Source: Chitinophagaceae bacterium (GTDB lineage: Bacteria > Bacteroidota > Bacteroidia > Chitinophagales > Chitinophagaceae). Taken from it: a stretch of DNA of 64,000 bases. The notes below the pieces were generated by a model. That model made no database searches. It was given only the letters and a program-made list of their open reading frames with translations, and was not told the DNA's origin. The translations under genes were made by a program, and so were the position numbers. Location: the NCBI GenBank assembly GCA_027486835.1, contig JAIXOJ010000059.1:24723-88722 (forward strand). The letters run 5' to 3'. Shown in pieces: positions 19,118 to 27,339 of the stretch (positions are counted from its first letter, which is position 1; every line of letters begins with the position of its first letter).

Positions 19118-19145
19118 ATATTTAATCTTGATTCTTCTATATTTG
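19118..19145 (+). promoter_or_regulatory. Promoter of the CAT-anticodon tRNA
   Basis: TTG (19118-19120) is followed after 17 nt by TATATTTG (19138-19145), matching the Bacteroidota -33/-7 consensus. The predicted start would be about 25 nt before the tRNA, and a 12-bp palindrome GCCTTGCAAGGC lies in that leader. Confidence 0.55.
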
Positions 19146-19176
19146 CGCTCCCGTTAAATAGCCTTGCAAGGCTAAA

Positions 19177-19250
19177 GGGCCTATAGCTCAGTTGGTTAGA
19201 GCACCTGACTCATAATCAGGGGGTCCCAGGATCATGCCCTGGTGGGCCCA
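19177..19250 (+). tRNA. tRNA with CAT anticodon (elongator Met or Ile2), atypical T-loop
   Basis: The 74-nt cloverleaf folds cleanly: acceptor GGGCCTA/TGGGCCC, D-arm GCTC/GAGC with AGTTGGTTA, anticodon arm CCTGA-CTCATAA-TCAGG, T-stem CCAGG/CCTGG, discriminator A. The acceptor resembles tRNA-Ile, so a lysidine-modified tRNA-Ile2 is as likely as elongator Met. CCA is not encoded. The T-loop reads ATCATGC instead of TTCGANT, so positions 54 and 58 are swapped to A and T. A terminator follows directly. Confidence 0.85.
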
Positions 19251-19253
19251 CAG

Positions 19254-19290
19254 AAAAAAGCAGTTGTTTTTAGTAACAACTGCTTTTTTT
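19254..19290 (+). terminator. Terminator after the tRNA
   Basis: AAAGCAGTTGTT pairs with AACAACTGCTTT around a TTTAGT loop, followed by a T run. It starts 3 nt after the tRNA end. Confidence 0.9.
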
Positions 19291-19351
19291 ATGCCGTTTT
19301 TTGTTTTCACAATGGAGGCTTTGGGTCTTAATTATTCAATCTTACGCCTAG

Positions 19352-19690
19352 TTACAGTTCCTCTATTATTGATTGTCCTTTTGATTTGTCTCCAGAAGTC
19401 CATTCCCAAGTTTCGTGGAGACGAATTTTTCCATTCTCAAGTATTTCTGGTTTTGATTTACAAAGCCCTGTCATCAGTTCATTATTGTGGTTAATTTGGT
19501 GGTAACGCATATCTATGTTTCCGTTGTGGTCAACCAGCCCCATTAAATGTCCCTGTTTAATTTTTCCACCCGAATACTCCGCAGTTACAATGTTGTCAAA
19601 CTGCTTGTAATAGAAAATGGTTTCACTATTGGTTTCACCATTTTCAGTATTACTTGTAGGTTTGAATATTTTATTGTCGTAGTTTATCAT
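19352..19690 (-). CDS. Conserved small protein often labelled 'N-acetylglutamate synthase-like'
   Basis: This 112-residue protein (INYDNKIFKPTSNTENGETNSETIFYYKQFDNIVTAEYSGGKIKQGHLMGLVDHNGNIDMRYHQINHNNELMTGLCKSKPEILENGKIRLHETWEWTSGDKSKGQSIIEEL) belongs to a widespread family with the pattern F-SNTENGE, Y-GG-I-GHL-G, RYHQ-n, GkiRLhE-WqWT-GD. Databases often name it N-acetylglutamate synthase, but it has no GNAT fold and the beta-strand repeats look structural, so that name should not be trusted. Its start overlaps the stop of the upstream cupin gene by 4 bp, so the two form an operon. Confidence 0.7.
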   Translation of the reverse strand: MINYDNKIFKPTSNTENGETNSETIFYYKQFDNIVTAEYSGGKIKQGHLMGLVDHNGNIDMRYHQINHNNELMTGLCKSKPEILENGKIRLHETWEWTSGDKSKGQSIIEEL

Positions 19691-20040
19691 AATTCAATTG
19701 TTGTTCGGTCATTATTTGTTGTTGGTTGGGAGATTACCAAAAAATCAAGTTGTTCGCTTGCTTCATTTGCTATAAAATGTTTTGCTTTCGGGTGAATTAA
19801 TATTCCTTTTTGTTCGGTTATTGCTATCTTATTCTCCTCTAAATAAAAAGTAGCTGTCCCCTTTAATACATAAAAAAACTGCTGTGCGTTGGTGTGAAAA
19901 TGCCATTGTTCTCTCGTGTTACTTGGCATGCTTTCTTGTTTAATAGAAAGCCCTTGTGTGTCTGCCAACACCCAACTGTCACAGTTGTCGCCCCATAAAT
20001 AATGCGCTGCCGATTGTTTGTCAATTATCTTTTCTGTCAT
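19687..20040 (-). CDS. Single-domain cupin protein
   Basis: This 117-residue cupin has the first metal motif in EQWHFHTNAQQFFYVLKGTATFYLEEN (H and H then Q) and the second in KGILIHPKAKHFIANEAS (P-x-x-x-H). Such small cytosolic cupins bind a metal ion and act as isomerases, dioxygenases or sensors; the substrate cannot be read here. It is followed by the small conserved protein with a 4-bp overlap, a translationally coupled pair. Confidence 0.75.
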   Translation of the reverse strand: MTEKIIDKQSAAHYLWGDNCDSWVLADTQGLSIKQESMPSNTREQWHFHTNAQQFFYVLKGTATFYLEENKIAITEQKGILIHPKAKHFIANEASEQLDFLVISQPTTNNDRTTIEL

Positions 20041-20246
20041 AAATCGTGGTACTTAAAAATGCCTTACAAAATTGAGGTATTTAGTAGTGTTCACAATTAA
20101 CTACATGGCAAGTAATCAATTGCATGAGTTAACATGATGCACTATCGTACTTTTTTGAATTGAAAGGACTATTGGTTGTTATTAAGCTGAAAGGAGAAAA
20201 TAAAAACCGAGCTATTTGCCTATTTTGCGCTCATAAATTTTACAGT

Positions 20247-21809
20247 ATGCTCAATGGCGCTCATTTTTCTTACACTGCACTCGTTTTTGATGGAAAAATG
20301 TTCCCCGAAGAAGCAACTATCGTTGGTTATGCCGCCATTATTTATACCCTCACATTATCAGCTCCAATGCCAAGTCGCATTTCAATCATAAGCCAACAAA
20401 ATAAAAAAATGGAAGATGATCAATGGATTTTATACCCAAAATCATACCTCCCAAATGACAATTTAGCTATAGGAGAAATAGAAGCACTTTACAAACATTT
20501 GGTTTTCGCATTAAAATATGAGGGAATCAATTTATTGGTGTTTAAGCGGCTTACTGAACATTATAGCGTTGAAAACTTAGAGGTACTAATTGGCATTGAA
20601 CCAACGGGGATTTATGCAAGGAAAATATGGTTTCTTATTGAATGGCTAAGTGGGAAAATAATAGATTCAAAACAAAACTTGGTCAAGAAAAGCTATATTA
20701 ATCTTGTTGACGATTCCCTTCAATTTACCATTGAAGGGATAAAATCTACAAGGCACTTGATTATTAACAACCTCCCGGGCACAATCAATTTTTGCCCATT
20801 GATTTATAAAACCGCCAAACTGAAAGGTTATATAGAAAGGAACATTGCTCAACAGCAAATCACTTATTTGCAAGGCATTCGTAAGGAGATTTTGCAGCGT
20901 GCCGCAGCTTTTTTGTTGCTAAAAGATTCCAAAGCCTCATTTACAATTGAAGGGGAAAGCCCCAAAAGCAAACGTGCCGCTCGTTGGGGGCAGGCTATTG
21001 GGCAAGCTGGCAGCACCAACCTGAGTAAAGAAGAACTGTATCGTTTGCAACAATTGGTAATCGAAAACCCACGTTTTTTACAATTGGGCTATCGACAAAA
21101 AGGGGGCTTTGTAGGCGAGCATGACCGCAATACAGGCGAGCCATTGCCTGACCATATTTCTGCTAAGTGGCAGGACATAGAAACATTGATGGATGGTCTA
21201 TTGCTAACCGAACAATTGCTCACCAAAAACACCATCGATCCTGTAATTGCGGCTGCCATTATTGCCTTTGGTTTTGTGTTTATTCATCCTTTTGAAGATG
21301 GCAATGGGCGGCTACACCGCTATTTGATGCACCATATTTTAGCCAAAAAACAATTTACACAGCAGGGAATTATCTTTCCTGTTTCTGCTGCTATTCTAAA
21401 CAAGATTGTAGATTATAGAAAGGTGTTGGAAGCTTACTCTTTGCCATTACTCGACTATATTGATTGGAAAGAAACCAAAAACCACAATGTGGAAGTGGAG
21501 AATGATACCATTGATTTTTATCGCTATTTCGACGCTACCAAGCAAGCCGAATTTATGTATGATTGTGTGCAAGAAACCATTGAACAAATTATTCCTGCGG
21601 AAGTAGTGTTCTTAGAGAAATATGATGCTTTTAAACGGGAAATAGATGATGTTTTTGAAATGCCAGATTCTTTGGTATCCCTCTTGATGCGATTTCTTAC
21701 CCAAAACAATGGAACACTCTCTAAACGGGCTAGGGAAAAAGAATTTGCCGCACTCTCTGAAATGGAAATAGCTGCAATTGAAAAAGTGTATCAAGAAATT
21801 TTTGGGTAA
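20247..21809 (+). CDS. fic: Fic-domain AMPylase (class II, inhibitory helix present)
   Basis: This protein of about 520 residues transfers AMP or a similar group to target proteins. The FIC motif HPFEDGNGRLHR starts at H347 and is complete. Upstream, SFTIEG (231-236) fits the autoinhibitory helix motif [S/T]xxxE[G/N], so the enzyme is probably kept inactive until a signal or ligand relieves it. The N-terminal region (FPEEATIVGYAAIIYTLTLSAPMPSRI, then HLVFALKYEGINLLVFKRL) is typical of large Bacteroidota Fic proteins, which is why I start at ATG 20247, not 20409. No antitoxin gene is adjacent. Confidence 0.85.
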   Translation: MLNGAHFSYTALVFDGKMFPEEATIVGYAAIIYTLTLSAPMPSRISIISQQNKKMEDDQWILYPKSYLPNDNLAIGEIEALYKHLVFALKYEGINLLVFKRLTEHYSVENLEVLIGIEPTGIYARKIWFLIEWLSGKIIDSKQNLVKKSYINLVDDSLQFTIEGIKSTRHLIINNLPGTINFCPLIYKTAKLKGYIERNIAQQQITYLQGIRKEILQRAAAFLLLKDSKASFTIEGESPKSKRAARWGQAIGQAGSTNLSKEELYRLQQLVIENPRFLQLGYRQKGGFVGEHDRNTGEPLPDHISAKWQDIETLMDGLLLTEQLLTKNTIDPVIAAAIIAFGFVFIHPFEDGNGRLHRYLMHHILAKKQFTQQGIIFPVSAAILNKIVDYRKVLEAYSLPLLDYIDWKETKNHNVEVENDTIDFYRYFDATKQAEFMYDCVQETIEQIIPAEVVFLEKYDAFKREIDDVFEMPDSLVSLLMRFLTQNNGTLSKRAREKEFAALSEMEIAAIEKVYQEIFG

Positions 21810-22042
21810 ATCAAATAGGAATTGGGGGGGGGTAGAAAGGTGAATAGGGCACAATAAATTCAGTAATGTCCAGTTAATTAACGTGACAAACTTTTCACTC
21901 GAGGCAGCAATCTATCCTTTTGCAACTCTAGCCAAATGATTCACTTAGCTAATAGTTTTTAGTAAACACGACCCTGAAGGAAAAATTAGTTTTTTTTATG
22001 AATTTGGAGTTACGAGAGACTAGTTCTCGACTCTCGACTGGG

Positions 22043-22130
22043 TGCATAAAAGTTTTTCGTTTTGCCCCCTCACCTTCGAAAAGGGGGGTGGAGTGAGGTT
22101 TAACTAATAACTGCGAAAAACTTTTATGCA
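22043..22130. repeat. Long inverted repeat with 17-bp perfect arms
   Basis: TGCATAAAAGTTTTTCG (22043-22059) is mirrored perfectly at 22114-22130 around a 54-nt centre. The centre holds a second inverted pair (CCTCAC/GTGAGG) and C and G runs. The flanks repeat CTCGACT. The stretch 21810-22188 has no credible gene; the element may be a small non-autonomous mobile sequence or a decayed insertion. Confidence 0.7.
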
Positions 22131-22188
22131 ACCTCTCGACTTCAAACTTTCGACCTAGGACTTCTCGATAAATCCACCTGAAACGAGA

Positions 22189-22230
22189 ATGGGGCAATCC
22201 TATGCTTTACTGCACAGCATTGCCCCATTT
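22189..22230. terminator. Hairpin between Fic and GH5-like genes
   Basis: ATGGGGCAAT pairs with ATTGCCCCAT around a 20-nt loop, with TTTT on the plus side. It lies downstream of both convergent genes and may terminate both. Confidence 0.55.
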
Positions 22231-22265
22231 TAGCATAACAACTATCCAGAAATTTTTCCTAACGC

Positions 22266-24275
22266 TTATTGCTGTTGCATAGAAAGCACTAGGGCATCAT
22301 TTGATTTGATAGTAATTGATTTTTGTGAAGAGAAAGTACCGTAGATACTTTTATATATTTTCCATCCCTGTTTAATGATTGGTGCTATCGTGATGTCTTC
22401 TGTGCCGTAATTGATTAGTACCGTCACTTTTTCCTTGTCGCTCAAGGGGTGTTCTGTTACGCCGATATATGGATTGTTTTGCGTTAGCACCCTTTCCTTT
22501 ATAAATGGTGTTGCCAACTCTTTGTAAATATTGGCATAAGCTGGTTGCCCTTTATCAAAGGCACCAGTGAGGGTGGTTAAATTAGATTCTATAGGAAAGG
22601 TGAGCAAGTAAATATGGCCTTTGCCCAAGCTTGATTTTAAAAACACTGGATTACCATCCGTTTCTTTGGCCAAGACAATGTTTTGTTTAGGGTCGATGGC
22701 TAGCTTTCTTTCTGAAGTTGTAGTAAAACGCAAACTATCACCCAACAGTTTGGAGATAAATGCAAGATTCCCCCTGCGTTTGGTGTTTGTGGAAATGCCA
22801 ATACTAAGTGGTTCTGTGAATGAAGGCAGATAAGCATCATCCAACGATATATACAACGTTGCACCCGCTTTTACTTTTTCCAATAATTGCAGCCATAAAT
22901 CTTTCAATAAAGGATCTACTCCTTTTAAAGATGGCAATAGATATAAGGGTGCGTCTTTCAACTGCTGCCCTGCTTTCTGGAATTGGAAATCAAAGCCTGC
23001 CTGTTTTGCTAACACAAAGCTTGTATAGCCCACAGCCCAATTGTCTTGATTTTCCGTAAGGATACACACCGCCTCTGTTTTGCGTGGAGGTAGCTGTTTA
23101 AAAGGTAGTTTATCTATGAAATTGCTAAAGGATTTTAGTTCATTCAAAACTGGCTTGGGCGTACGGTCTTCTTTTATCAATCCAAGTTCTGCCTCTACTG
23201 AAGCGAAGTTGTAAGGTGGGAAATTAAAACTCAATTGATCATAAGCACACCACCAAAAAGTACCTCGGCAATCATGCGCCCAATTAGAGAACAACGCCGT
23301 ACGTGCAAAAGCCACTTTTTCGTTTTCACCTCCTGTCATCGGCCCCATAACGCCTGTTTCTTCGGTAAGGCAGGGTTTACCGCCGATATCACCATAGAGT
23401 TTTGTTTCTGCTGCTCCATGCAATATGGTGCGCATGGTGTTGATACCATCTTGGCTAGCATATTTTGTCCACAAAGAATAAGGGTGCGTGGTCAATACAT
23501 CAGTTAAAGCACTTTGATCTACTATGCGCCATTGAGCATCATCTTCTGCATTGAGGGAGTGCATACCTGATACAATGGGTCGAGTATTATCTGCACTTTT
23601 GATAGCCCCAGAAAGCACAGAAAGCCATACATAAGCCTGATAATAATTGTCTAGCTTCTGCATTACGTTGCATTCATTACCAAAGTCCCAAGCGATGATA
23701 GCTGGCTTATTTTTTAAGCGATTAACGAAAGTAGTAATGAATTTTTGCTGCCATGTAAGGGATTCAGGGTCTGTTAAAATATTCCTGCCTTCCAATGCTG
23801 GGGGTACAAATAATTGTCCACTCATCCAACCAGTGATAAGACCTACTATCAATTTTAAGTGATACTTCTCCGCTAGGTTTGCTACTTGTTCAAAGTGTTG
23901 TAACTGTTCTTCACTCATGCCGTTTGCACCAACACCTGTGGGCGGCAAAGGCATTTCATCTTTAAATGCCATATACTTTTTGCTGCCACCCCCGCTATAT
24001 ACTTGGTGGATAGGTTGAAAATCGGGCCACAATGGAAAGATGCGTAGCACTTTTATCCCATTTTCTGATAATTGTTTAAAATCTTGTTCTATAATTTCTG
24101 GTTTAAAATCGCGCCACATGTGTACACCAGCATAGGAAGCCCAATAGTTTACACCCACGGCAAATGAGCCTGGTTGGGTGAGTAATGTGTTTTCTTGAGC
24201 TTTCAATTTGGGCGCAAATAATATTAGTAATCCAAAAGCTATTAGGTAACGAAACTGTTTTTTCAATACAAGCAT
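22266..24275 (-). CDS. Secreted GH5-like glycoside hydrolase
   Basis: This 669-residue protein has a signal peptide (QFRYLIAFGLLILFAPKLKAQ), then a TIM-barrel of GH5/clan-A type. It shows GVNYWASYAG, ENGIKVLRIFPLWPDF, acid/base E201 (AWDFGNECN) and nucleophile E305 or E306 (PCLTEETG), then GTFWWCAYDQ. The last 250 residues look like a glutamine-amidotransferase-like/beta domain often attached to beta-mannanases and related enzymes. The substrate is probably a beta-linked glycan, but the subfamily is unclear. ATG 24275 is chosen over TTG 24305 because the signal peptide starts there. It has no CAZyme neighbours and a simple secretion signal, not a T9SS tail. Confidence 0.75.
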   Translation of the reverse strand: MLVLKKQFRYLIAFGLLILFAPKLKAQENTLLTQPGSFAVGVNYWASYAGVHMWRDFKPEIIEQDFKQLSENGIKVLRIFPLWPDFQPIHQVYSGGGSKKYMAFKDEMPLPPTGVGANGMSEEQLQHFEQVANLAEKYHLKLIVGLITGWMSGQLFVPPALEGRNILTDPESLTWQQKFITTFVNRLKNKPAIIAWDFGNECNVMQKLDNYYQAYVWLSVLSGAIKSADNTRPIVSGMHSLNAEDDAQWRIVDQSALTDVLTTHPYSLWTKYASQDGINTMRTILHGAAETKLYGDIGGKPCLTEETGVMGPMTGGENEKVAFARTALFSNWAHDCRGTFWWCAYDQLSFNFPPYNFASVEAELGLIKEDRTPKPVLNELKSFSNFIDKLPFKQLPPRKTEAVCILTENQDNWAVGYTSFVLAKQAGFDFQFQKAGQQLKDAPLYLLPSLKGVDPLLKDLWLQLLEKVKAGATLYISLDDAYLPSFTEPLSIGISTNTKRRGNLAFISKLLGDSLRFTTTSERKLAIDPKQNIVLAKETDGNPVFLKSSLGKGHIYLLTFPIESNLTTLTGAFDKGQPAYANIYKELATPFIKERVLTQNNPYIGVTEHPLSDKEKVTVLINYGTEDITIAPIIKQGWKIYKSIYGTFSSQKSITIKSNDALVLSMQQQ

Positions 24276-24504
24276 ATCATTCGTTTTTTTTAAATAATTG
24301 AACAAATATAGAAGGTAGTAGGTGGTAAGTAGTAAGTAATAGGTAATAATTGAACAGCATTTGCTTATCCGATTAATCCGAGGCCAAATTAATCAGGGGT
24401 AAAAAGCTTGTTTGACCCACAAAATATTTCTACCTAGGAAATAAACCAATCTTGGATGTAGCCACGAAGGCTCGAATTACCATTAACGCTTCGCCAATAC
24501 CTTT

Positions 24505-24849
24505 CTACAATACCAGCCGCATCGCCACATCGCAATCTGCATTCTTGTCTTTTTCTGAGATTTCAGAAGGCTGGAAACCAAATTTTTTATACAACTCGAT
24601 TGCAGTATTTAATTGGCTGTTTGTTTTTAATTCCATAGCTAGATACCCCAAATCCTTGGCTTTGCTAATTGCCGTTTGCAACAATATTTTGCCGATGCCT
24701 TTGCCTTGTTCTTGTACTGATAAATACATTTTTCTTAGCTCGCAGGTGGTGTCGTTAATGCGACCAATAGCAACTGAAGCAATTATTGCCCCGCTATCAT
24801 TTTTCATTACCCAGAAATAACCATTTTGAGAAAAGTAATTGGCTTCCAA
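24505..24849 (-). CDS. GNAT acetyltransferase, N-terminally truncated
   Basis: The C-terminal two thirds of a GNAT fold is intact: YFWVMKNDSGAIIASVAIG, CELRKMYLSVQEQGKGIGKILLQTAISKA (acetyl-CoA loop Q-x-x-G-x-G), then ELKTNSQLNTAIELYKKFGFQP. The first 40-50 residues of the family are missing. No ATG precedes the domain; in-frame sequence upstream instead reads into a GH30 remnant (FSKFIRPGAN). A TTG at 24849 could start translation. It may be a dead or partly functional fragment; acetyl-CoA binding residues are kept, substrate side residues are not. Confidence 0.6.
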   Translation of the reverse strand: MEANYFSQNGYFWVMKNDSGAIIASVAIGRINDTTCELRKMYLSVQEQGKGIGKILLQTAISKAKDLGYLAMELKTNSQLNTAIELYKKFGFQPSEISEKDKNADCDVAMRLVL

Positions 24850-24897
24850 GTGGTTGATGTCCTCGTCAACAAAGGCTGGGCGTAGGTGGTAAATTCC

Positions 24898-25022
24898 GTT
24901 TGCCCCTGGACGAATGAATTTGGAGAAATGACCAATGTAATAGTAGCAATGGTTGGGCCTAGAAATTGTTTAATAAAATCTCGTTCTTCTTTGGCAGTGT
25001 AAATGCAAGATTCCCAGCGTTC
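24898..25022 (-). pseudogene. Remnant of a GH30 glycosidase with internal deletion
   Basis: Two conserved GH30 pieces lie back to back in different frames. 25022 to about 24957 reads ERWESCIYTAKEERDFIK then QFLGPT, the mid-protein 'WesCiyTaeEErdFik-yLGPt' motif. About 24950 to 24898 reads YYYIGHFSKFIRPGAN, the 'YYyIGHFSkFikPGA' motif from the end of the catalytic barrel. A deletion of some hundred codons plus a frame change joined them. The second piece continues in frame into the truncated GNAT gene. No complete GH30 gene is in the window. Confidence 0.7.
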
Positions 25023-25024
25023 TG

Positions 25025-25576
25025 TTAGGCATTTTTCATTTCGTTTTGTAATTTTTCAATTTGTTTTAAATGTCTAACATTGTGATTGACAAAAAACAGA
25101 AAGGTGTCGCCGAGCTTTAGTTTAATTAAACTGGAAATTGAAGTTTCCAATTTTACTTTTTCCAGACTTACTTTCCTTGATTGACTAAGCAATTCTAATA
25201 GTTTGATTTGTTGTTCTACACACCTATCAATAACTCCTTTATCGAGTTTGGCATTTATAGGGTCTTTGTCTTTAAAGGTTTTCATCTTGTTTGTTTTTTC
25301 TTTGGGCAACATGCTTTTTGCAAAGTAGTTTCCTAAAAATCCGCTTTTAAATTCAGGTTCAGCTTGGGCTGTTGCACTATTGATTTTCCTCTCCATTTGG
25401 GGCAAGTAAAAATCGCCATATAAATTCAAATGCTCCAAACATTCCAAAATATTCCAGGAATTTAGGTTAGGCCTCCAAGTTAAAGCGTCTAAATCGTATT
25501 CTCTTAGTTTTTCAACTTGATTGATGATTTGCCTTGTTTGTTCCATTAACGACTGTAATAAAATCTCTGACTGCAT
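25025..25576 (-). CDS. DinB-like four-helix protein
   Basis: This 183-residue DinB-superfamily protein shows WNILECLEHLNLYGDFYLPQME (first metal His), a central KMKTFKDKDP loop, and FLFFVNHNVRHLKQIEKLQNEM at the end with HNVRHLKQ supplying the other metal ligands. The fold is a four-helix bundle with a divalent metal site; some relatives are thiol-dependent transferases, but the role here is unknown. ATG 25576 is chosen because the longer frame begins at a TTG inside the upstream gene. It follows the Crp-like regulator by about 55 bp and may be its partner. Confidence 0.8.
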   Translation of the reverse strand: MQSEILLQSLMEQTRQIINQVEKLREYDLDALTWRPNLNSWNILECLEHLNLYGDFYLPQMERKINSATAQAEPEFKSGFLGNYFAKSMLPKEKTNKMKTFKDKDPINAKLDKGVIDRCVEQQIKLLELLSQSRKVSLEKVKLETSISSLIKLKLGDTFLFFVNHNVRHLKQIEKLQNEMKNA

Positions 25577-25632
25577 ACATTTAAAATTTTTGCAAAAGTC
25601 AAAAGAACTTGTTTTATAAATCTTGATTCGAG

Positions 25633-26142
25633 TCAAGACTTTTTAAGTCGTGATAAAGTTTCGGCACTCATTCTTAAATAGTTTGCAATATGCCTGTTAG
25701 GAATTTCTTGAAAAAGCTGTGGGCTTCTTTTCAATACCCTTTGGTATCTCTCTTTCGGTGAATTTGTAAGCAAATCAATTTCTCGCTCCATTTGTTGTAG
25801 CACCAAATTTTCTAAAATTTTAATCCACCAATTTCTATTGGTTTCCGACAAAAGAAAATGGTCGATTTGCTGTTTGGATACAACCTTTATTACTGTCCTT
25901 TTTATTGCCTGTATGTATAGTTCAGAAGGTTTGCCCGTTAAAAATGAGTCTAACGCAACGATTATATTGTCTTTATATCCAAAACGAATGATTTGTTCCT
26001 CGTATTCATCTAAAACAAAAATTCGCAAACTTCCACTTATTATATAGTACACATTTCTGTCGATACTTCCTTTGACTTTTAAATATTCATTTCTGTCAAT
26101 GGTTATCGTCTTGTCAGAAAGATCAATAATTTCATTCATCAT
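25633..26142 (-). CDS. Crp/Fnr-like transcription regulator, short form
   Basis: This 169-residue protein has a cyclic-nucleotide-binding-type beta-barrel (NEYLKVKGSIDRNVYYIISGSLRIFVLDEYEEQIIRFGYKDNIIVALDSFLTGKPSELYIQAIKRTVI), a long dimer helix (LENLVLQQMEREIDLLTNSPKERYQRVLKRSP) and a C-terminal helix-turn-helix IPNRHIANYLRMSAETLSRLKKS. It lacks the full effector signature of CRP, as is common in Bacteroidota, so the ligand is unknown. The DinB gene downstream is a likely target or partner. Confidence 0.85.
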   Translation of the reverse strand: MMNEIIDLSDKTITIDRNEYLKVKGSIDRNVYYIISGSLRIFVLDEYEEQIIRFGYKDNIIVALDSFLTGKPSELYIQAIKRTVIKVVSKQQIDHFLLSETNRNWWIKILENLVLQQMEREIDLLTNSPKERYQRVLKRSPQLFQEIPNRHIANYLRMSAETLSRLKKS

Positions 26143-26191
26143 CTTGTTATATCAAGAGGTTCTGCTTACTCAAAAATAAAAACGCCTTAAC

Positions 26192-26290
26192 TCATCCAAA
26201 TGTAGCTGCATTAACGCATGTTGTGAACAGTGCGAATGAATAAATGGGGGGATAAAAACCATAACCGTATGATAGCAAGGGAGAAGTTGT
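26192..26290 (-). repeat. Dispersed repeat (inverted relative to copies A/B) with TAnnTTTG element
   Basis: Read on the minus strand, this shares CGGTTATGGTTTTTATCC and GTTAATGC..CTACATTTGG with copies A and B at 1881 and 2628. TACATTTG (26197-26204) matches the -7 consensus and lies 55 nt before the start of the Crp-like gene, in the same orientation as in the other copies. Confidence 0.6.
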
Positions 26291-26330
26291 TACTAACTGG
26301 GATTTGGAAAACCTAGTTAACTGTTCTGTC

Positions 26331-26415
26331 AACATGCCTAGGGGAACAGGTTGCGTAGAAGAATAGTAGCGAAGACCTAAATGAATGGTACGAGCTAAAA
26401 GCTCGCACCAGCTAG
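26331..26415 (+). repeat. 90-bp hairpin repeat, copy 1
   Basis: Begins AACATGCC, includes AGAATAGTAGCGAAGACC and TGAATGGTACGAGC, and ends in the hairpin CGAGCTAAAAGCTCG and CACCAGCT. Related copies are at 26468 and 27478. It lies in the gene-free gap 26143-26615. Confidence 0.75.
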
Positions 26416-26467
26416 GAGAGAAGTTGTTGCTAACTGGGATTTGGAAATCCATTTTATCTGTTTAGGC

Positions 26468-26557
26468 AACATCCCTTTTGGAATTTCTTGCCCAGCTAAT
26501 GAAGAATAGTAGCGAAGACCTAAGTGGATGGTACGAATTAAAAGTTCACACCAGCTG
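26468..26557 (+). repeat. 90-bp hairpin repeat, copy 2
   Basis: Same order as copy 1, with GGAATTTCTTGCCCAGCTAA and GAAGAATAGTAGCGAAGACC. The terminal hairpin has changes in both arms (CGAATTAAAAGTTCA), so pairing is weaker but partly kept. Confidence 0.75.
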
Positions 26558-26615
26558 TGTTTTCATTTCATGTACTTCAAACGCAACGAAAACCTAGTTA
26601 TTATGCGTTCGTTTT

Positions 26616-27278
26616 TTACCACCCTGCTTTATACAAATCTAAAAATGATGGAACTGAAAGATTTAGAAAATCTACTAAAAAGTGAGCAAGAATTGTCCAA
26701 GTTAGACTTTTAGTTTTCTTATATGTAATAGCCCAAACAACTCCCATCAAAAAAGTCGAAATAAATACTGGTAGTCCTTTAAATAATTCTGAATTAATAG
26801 CAAAAACATAATGATTTGATGCAAATAGGAAACTTGTTATAATCACAGCTAACCAACTTCTCCATTTTGTGGTATAATCTAATAAAAGTCCTCTCCAATA
26901 AAATTCCTCCATAAACGGATTTATAAAAGCTAGAATTAACCAAGGAATAATAATTTCCCAACTATCTAAAAGTTGATAGTGTTTAAGGAATATTAGCAAT
27001 GTTCCTGAACTTATAAAAATGGATAAAAACAGCCATAGTAAACTTCCTTGAGGTTTAGAAAGCCAAATTCGTATTTGATTTTCTTTCCCACTTTTAGAAA
27101 TAAAAAATGCAAATAGACACCACTCAACAATAATAATTGGTATAAATACCCACTTACCAATAATATTTCCAAATAGAACTGCAACAATGCTATTAATAAT
27201 GATAATTATTATTGGCGATAAATAAACCAACAGTGTATTAAAATTATTATTAAATATGTTTACTTTGTCCTTTGGCAT
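26616..27278 (-). CDS. CPBP-family intramembrane protease (CAAX/Rce1-like)
   Basis: This 220-residue polytopic protein has about six transmembrane helices and the CPBP motifs: FMEEFYWRGLLLDY (EExxxR), SFLFASNHYVF (FxxxH) and ILAHFLVDFLN (HxxxN/D). These residues form the glutamate/histidine active site of Rce1-type membrane proteases. In bacteria such proteins are linked to self-immunity or membrane protein processing, but no bacteriocin gene is adjacent. It is flanked on both sides by intergenic repeats and looks like one unit of the cassette-like zone. Confidence 0.85.
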   Translation of the reverse strand: MPKDKVNIFNNNFNTLLVYLSPIIIIIINSIVAVLFGNIIGKWVFIPIIIVEWCLFAFFISKSGKENQIRIWLSKPQGSLLWLFLSIFISSGTLLIFLKHYQLLDSWEIIIPWLILAFINPFMEEFYWRGLLLDYTTKWRSWLAVIITSFLFASNHYVFAINSELFKGLPVFISTFLMGVVWAITYKKTKSLTWTILAHFLVDFLNLSVPSFLDLYKAGW

Positions 27279-27339
27279 AATGCAATTAATGTGAGTTTCT
27301 TAAAAATGATGCACAACGAGAAAGGCTTGGCGTTTGTTA

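Noticed and set aside
19352..19690. N-acetylglutamate synthase function
   Set aside because: The name is common for this family, but no acetyl-CoA motif or GNAT fold is visible.
26192..26452. 86-codon minus-strand frame
   Set aside because: Built from two repeat families; no family features and stops in other copies.
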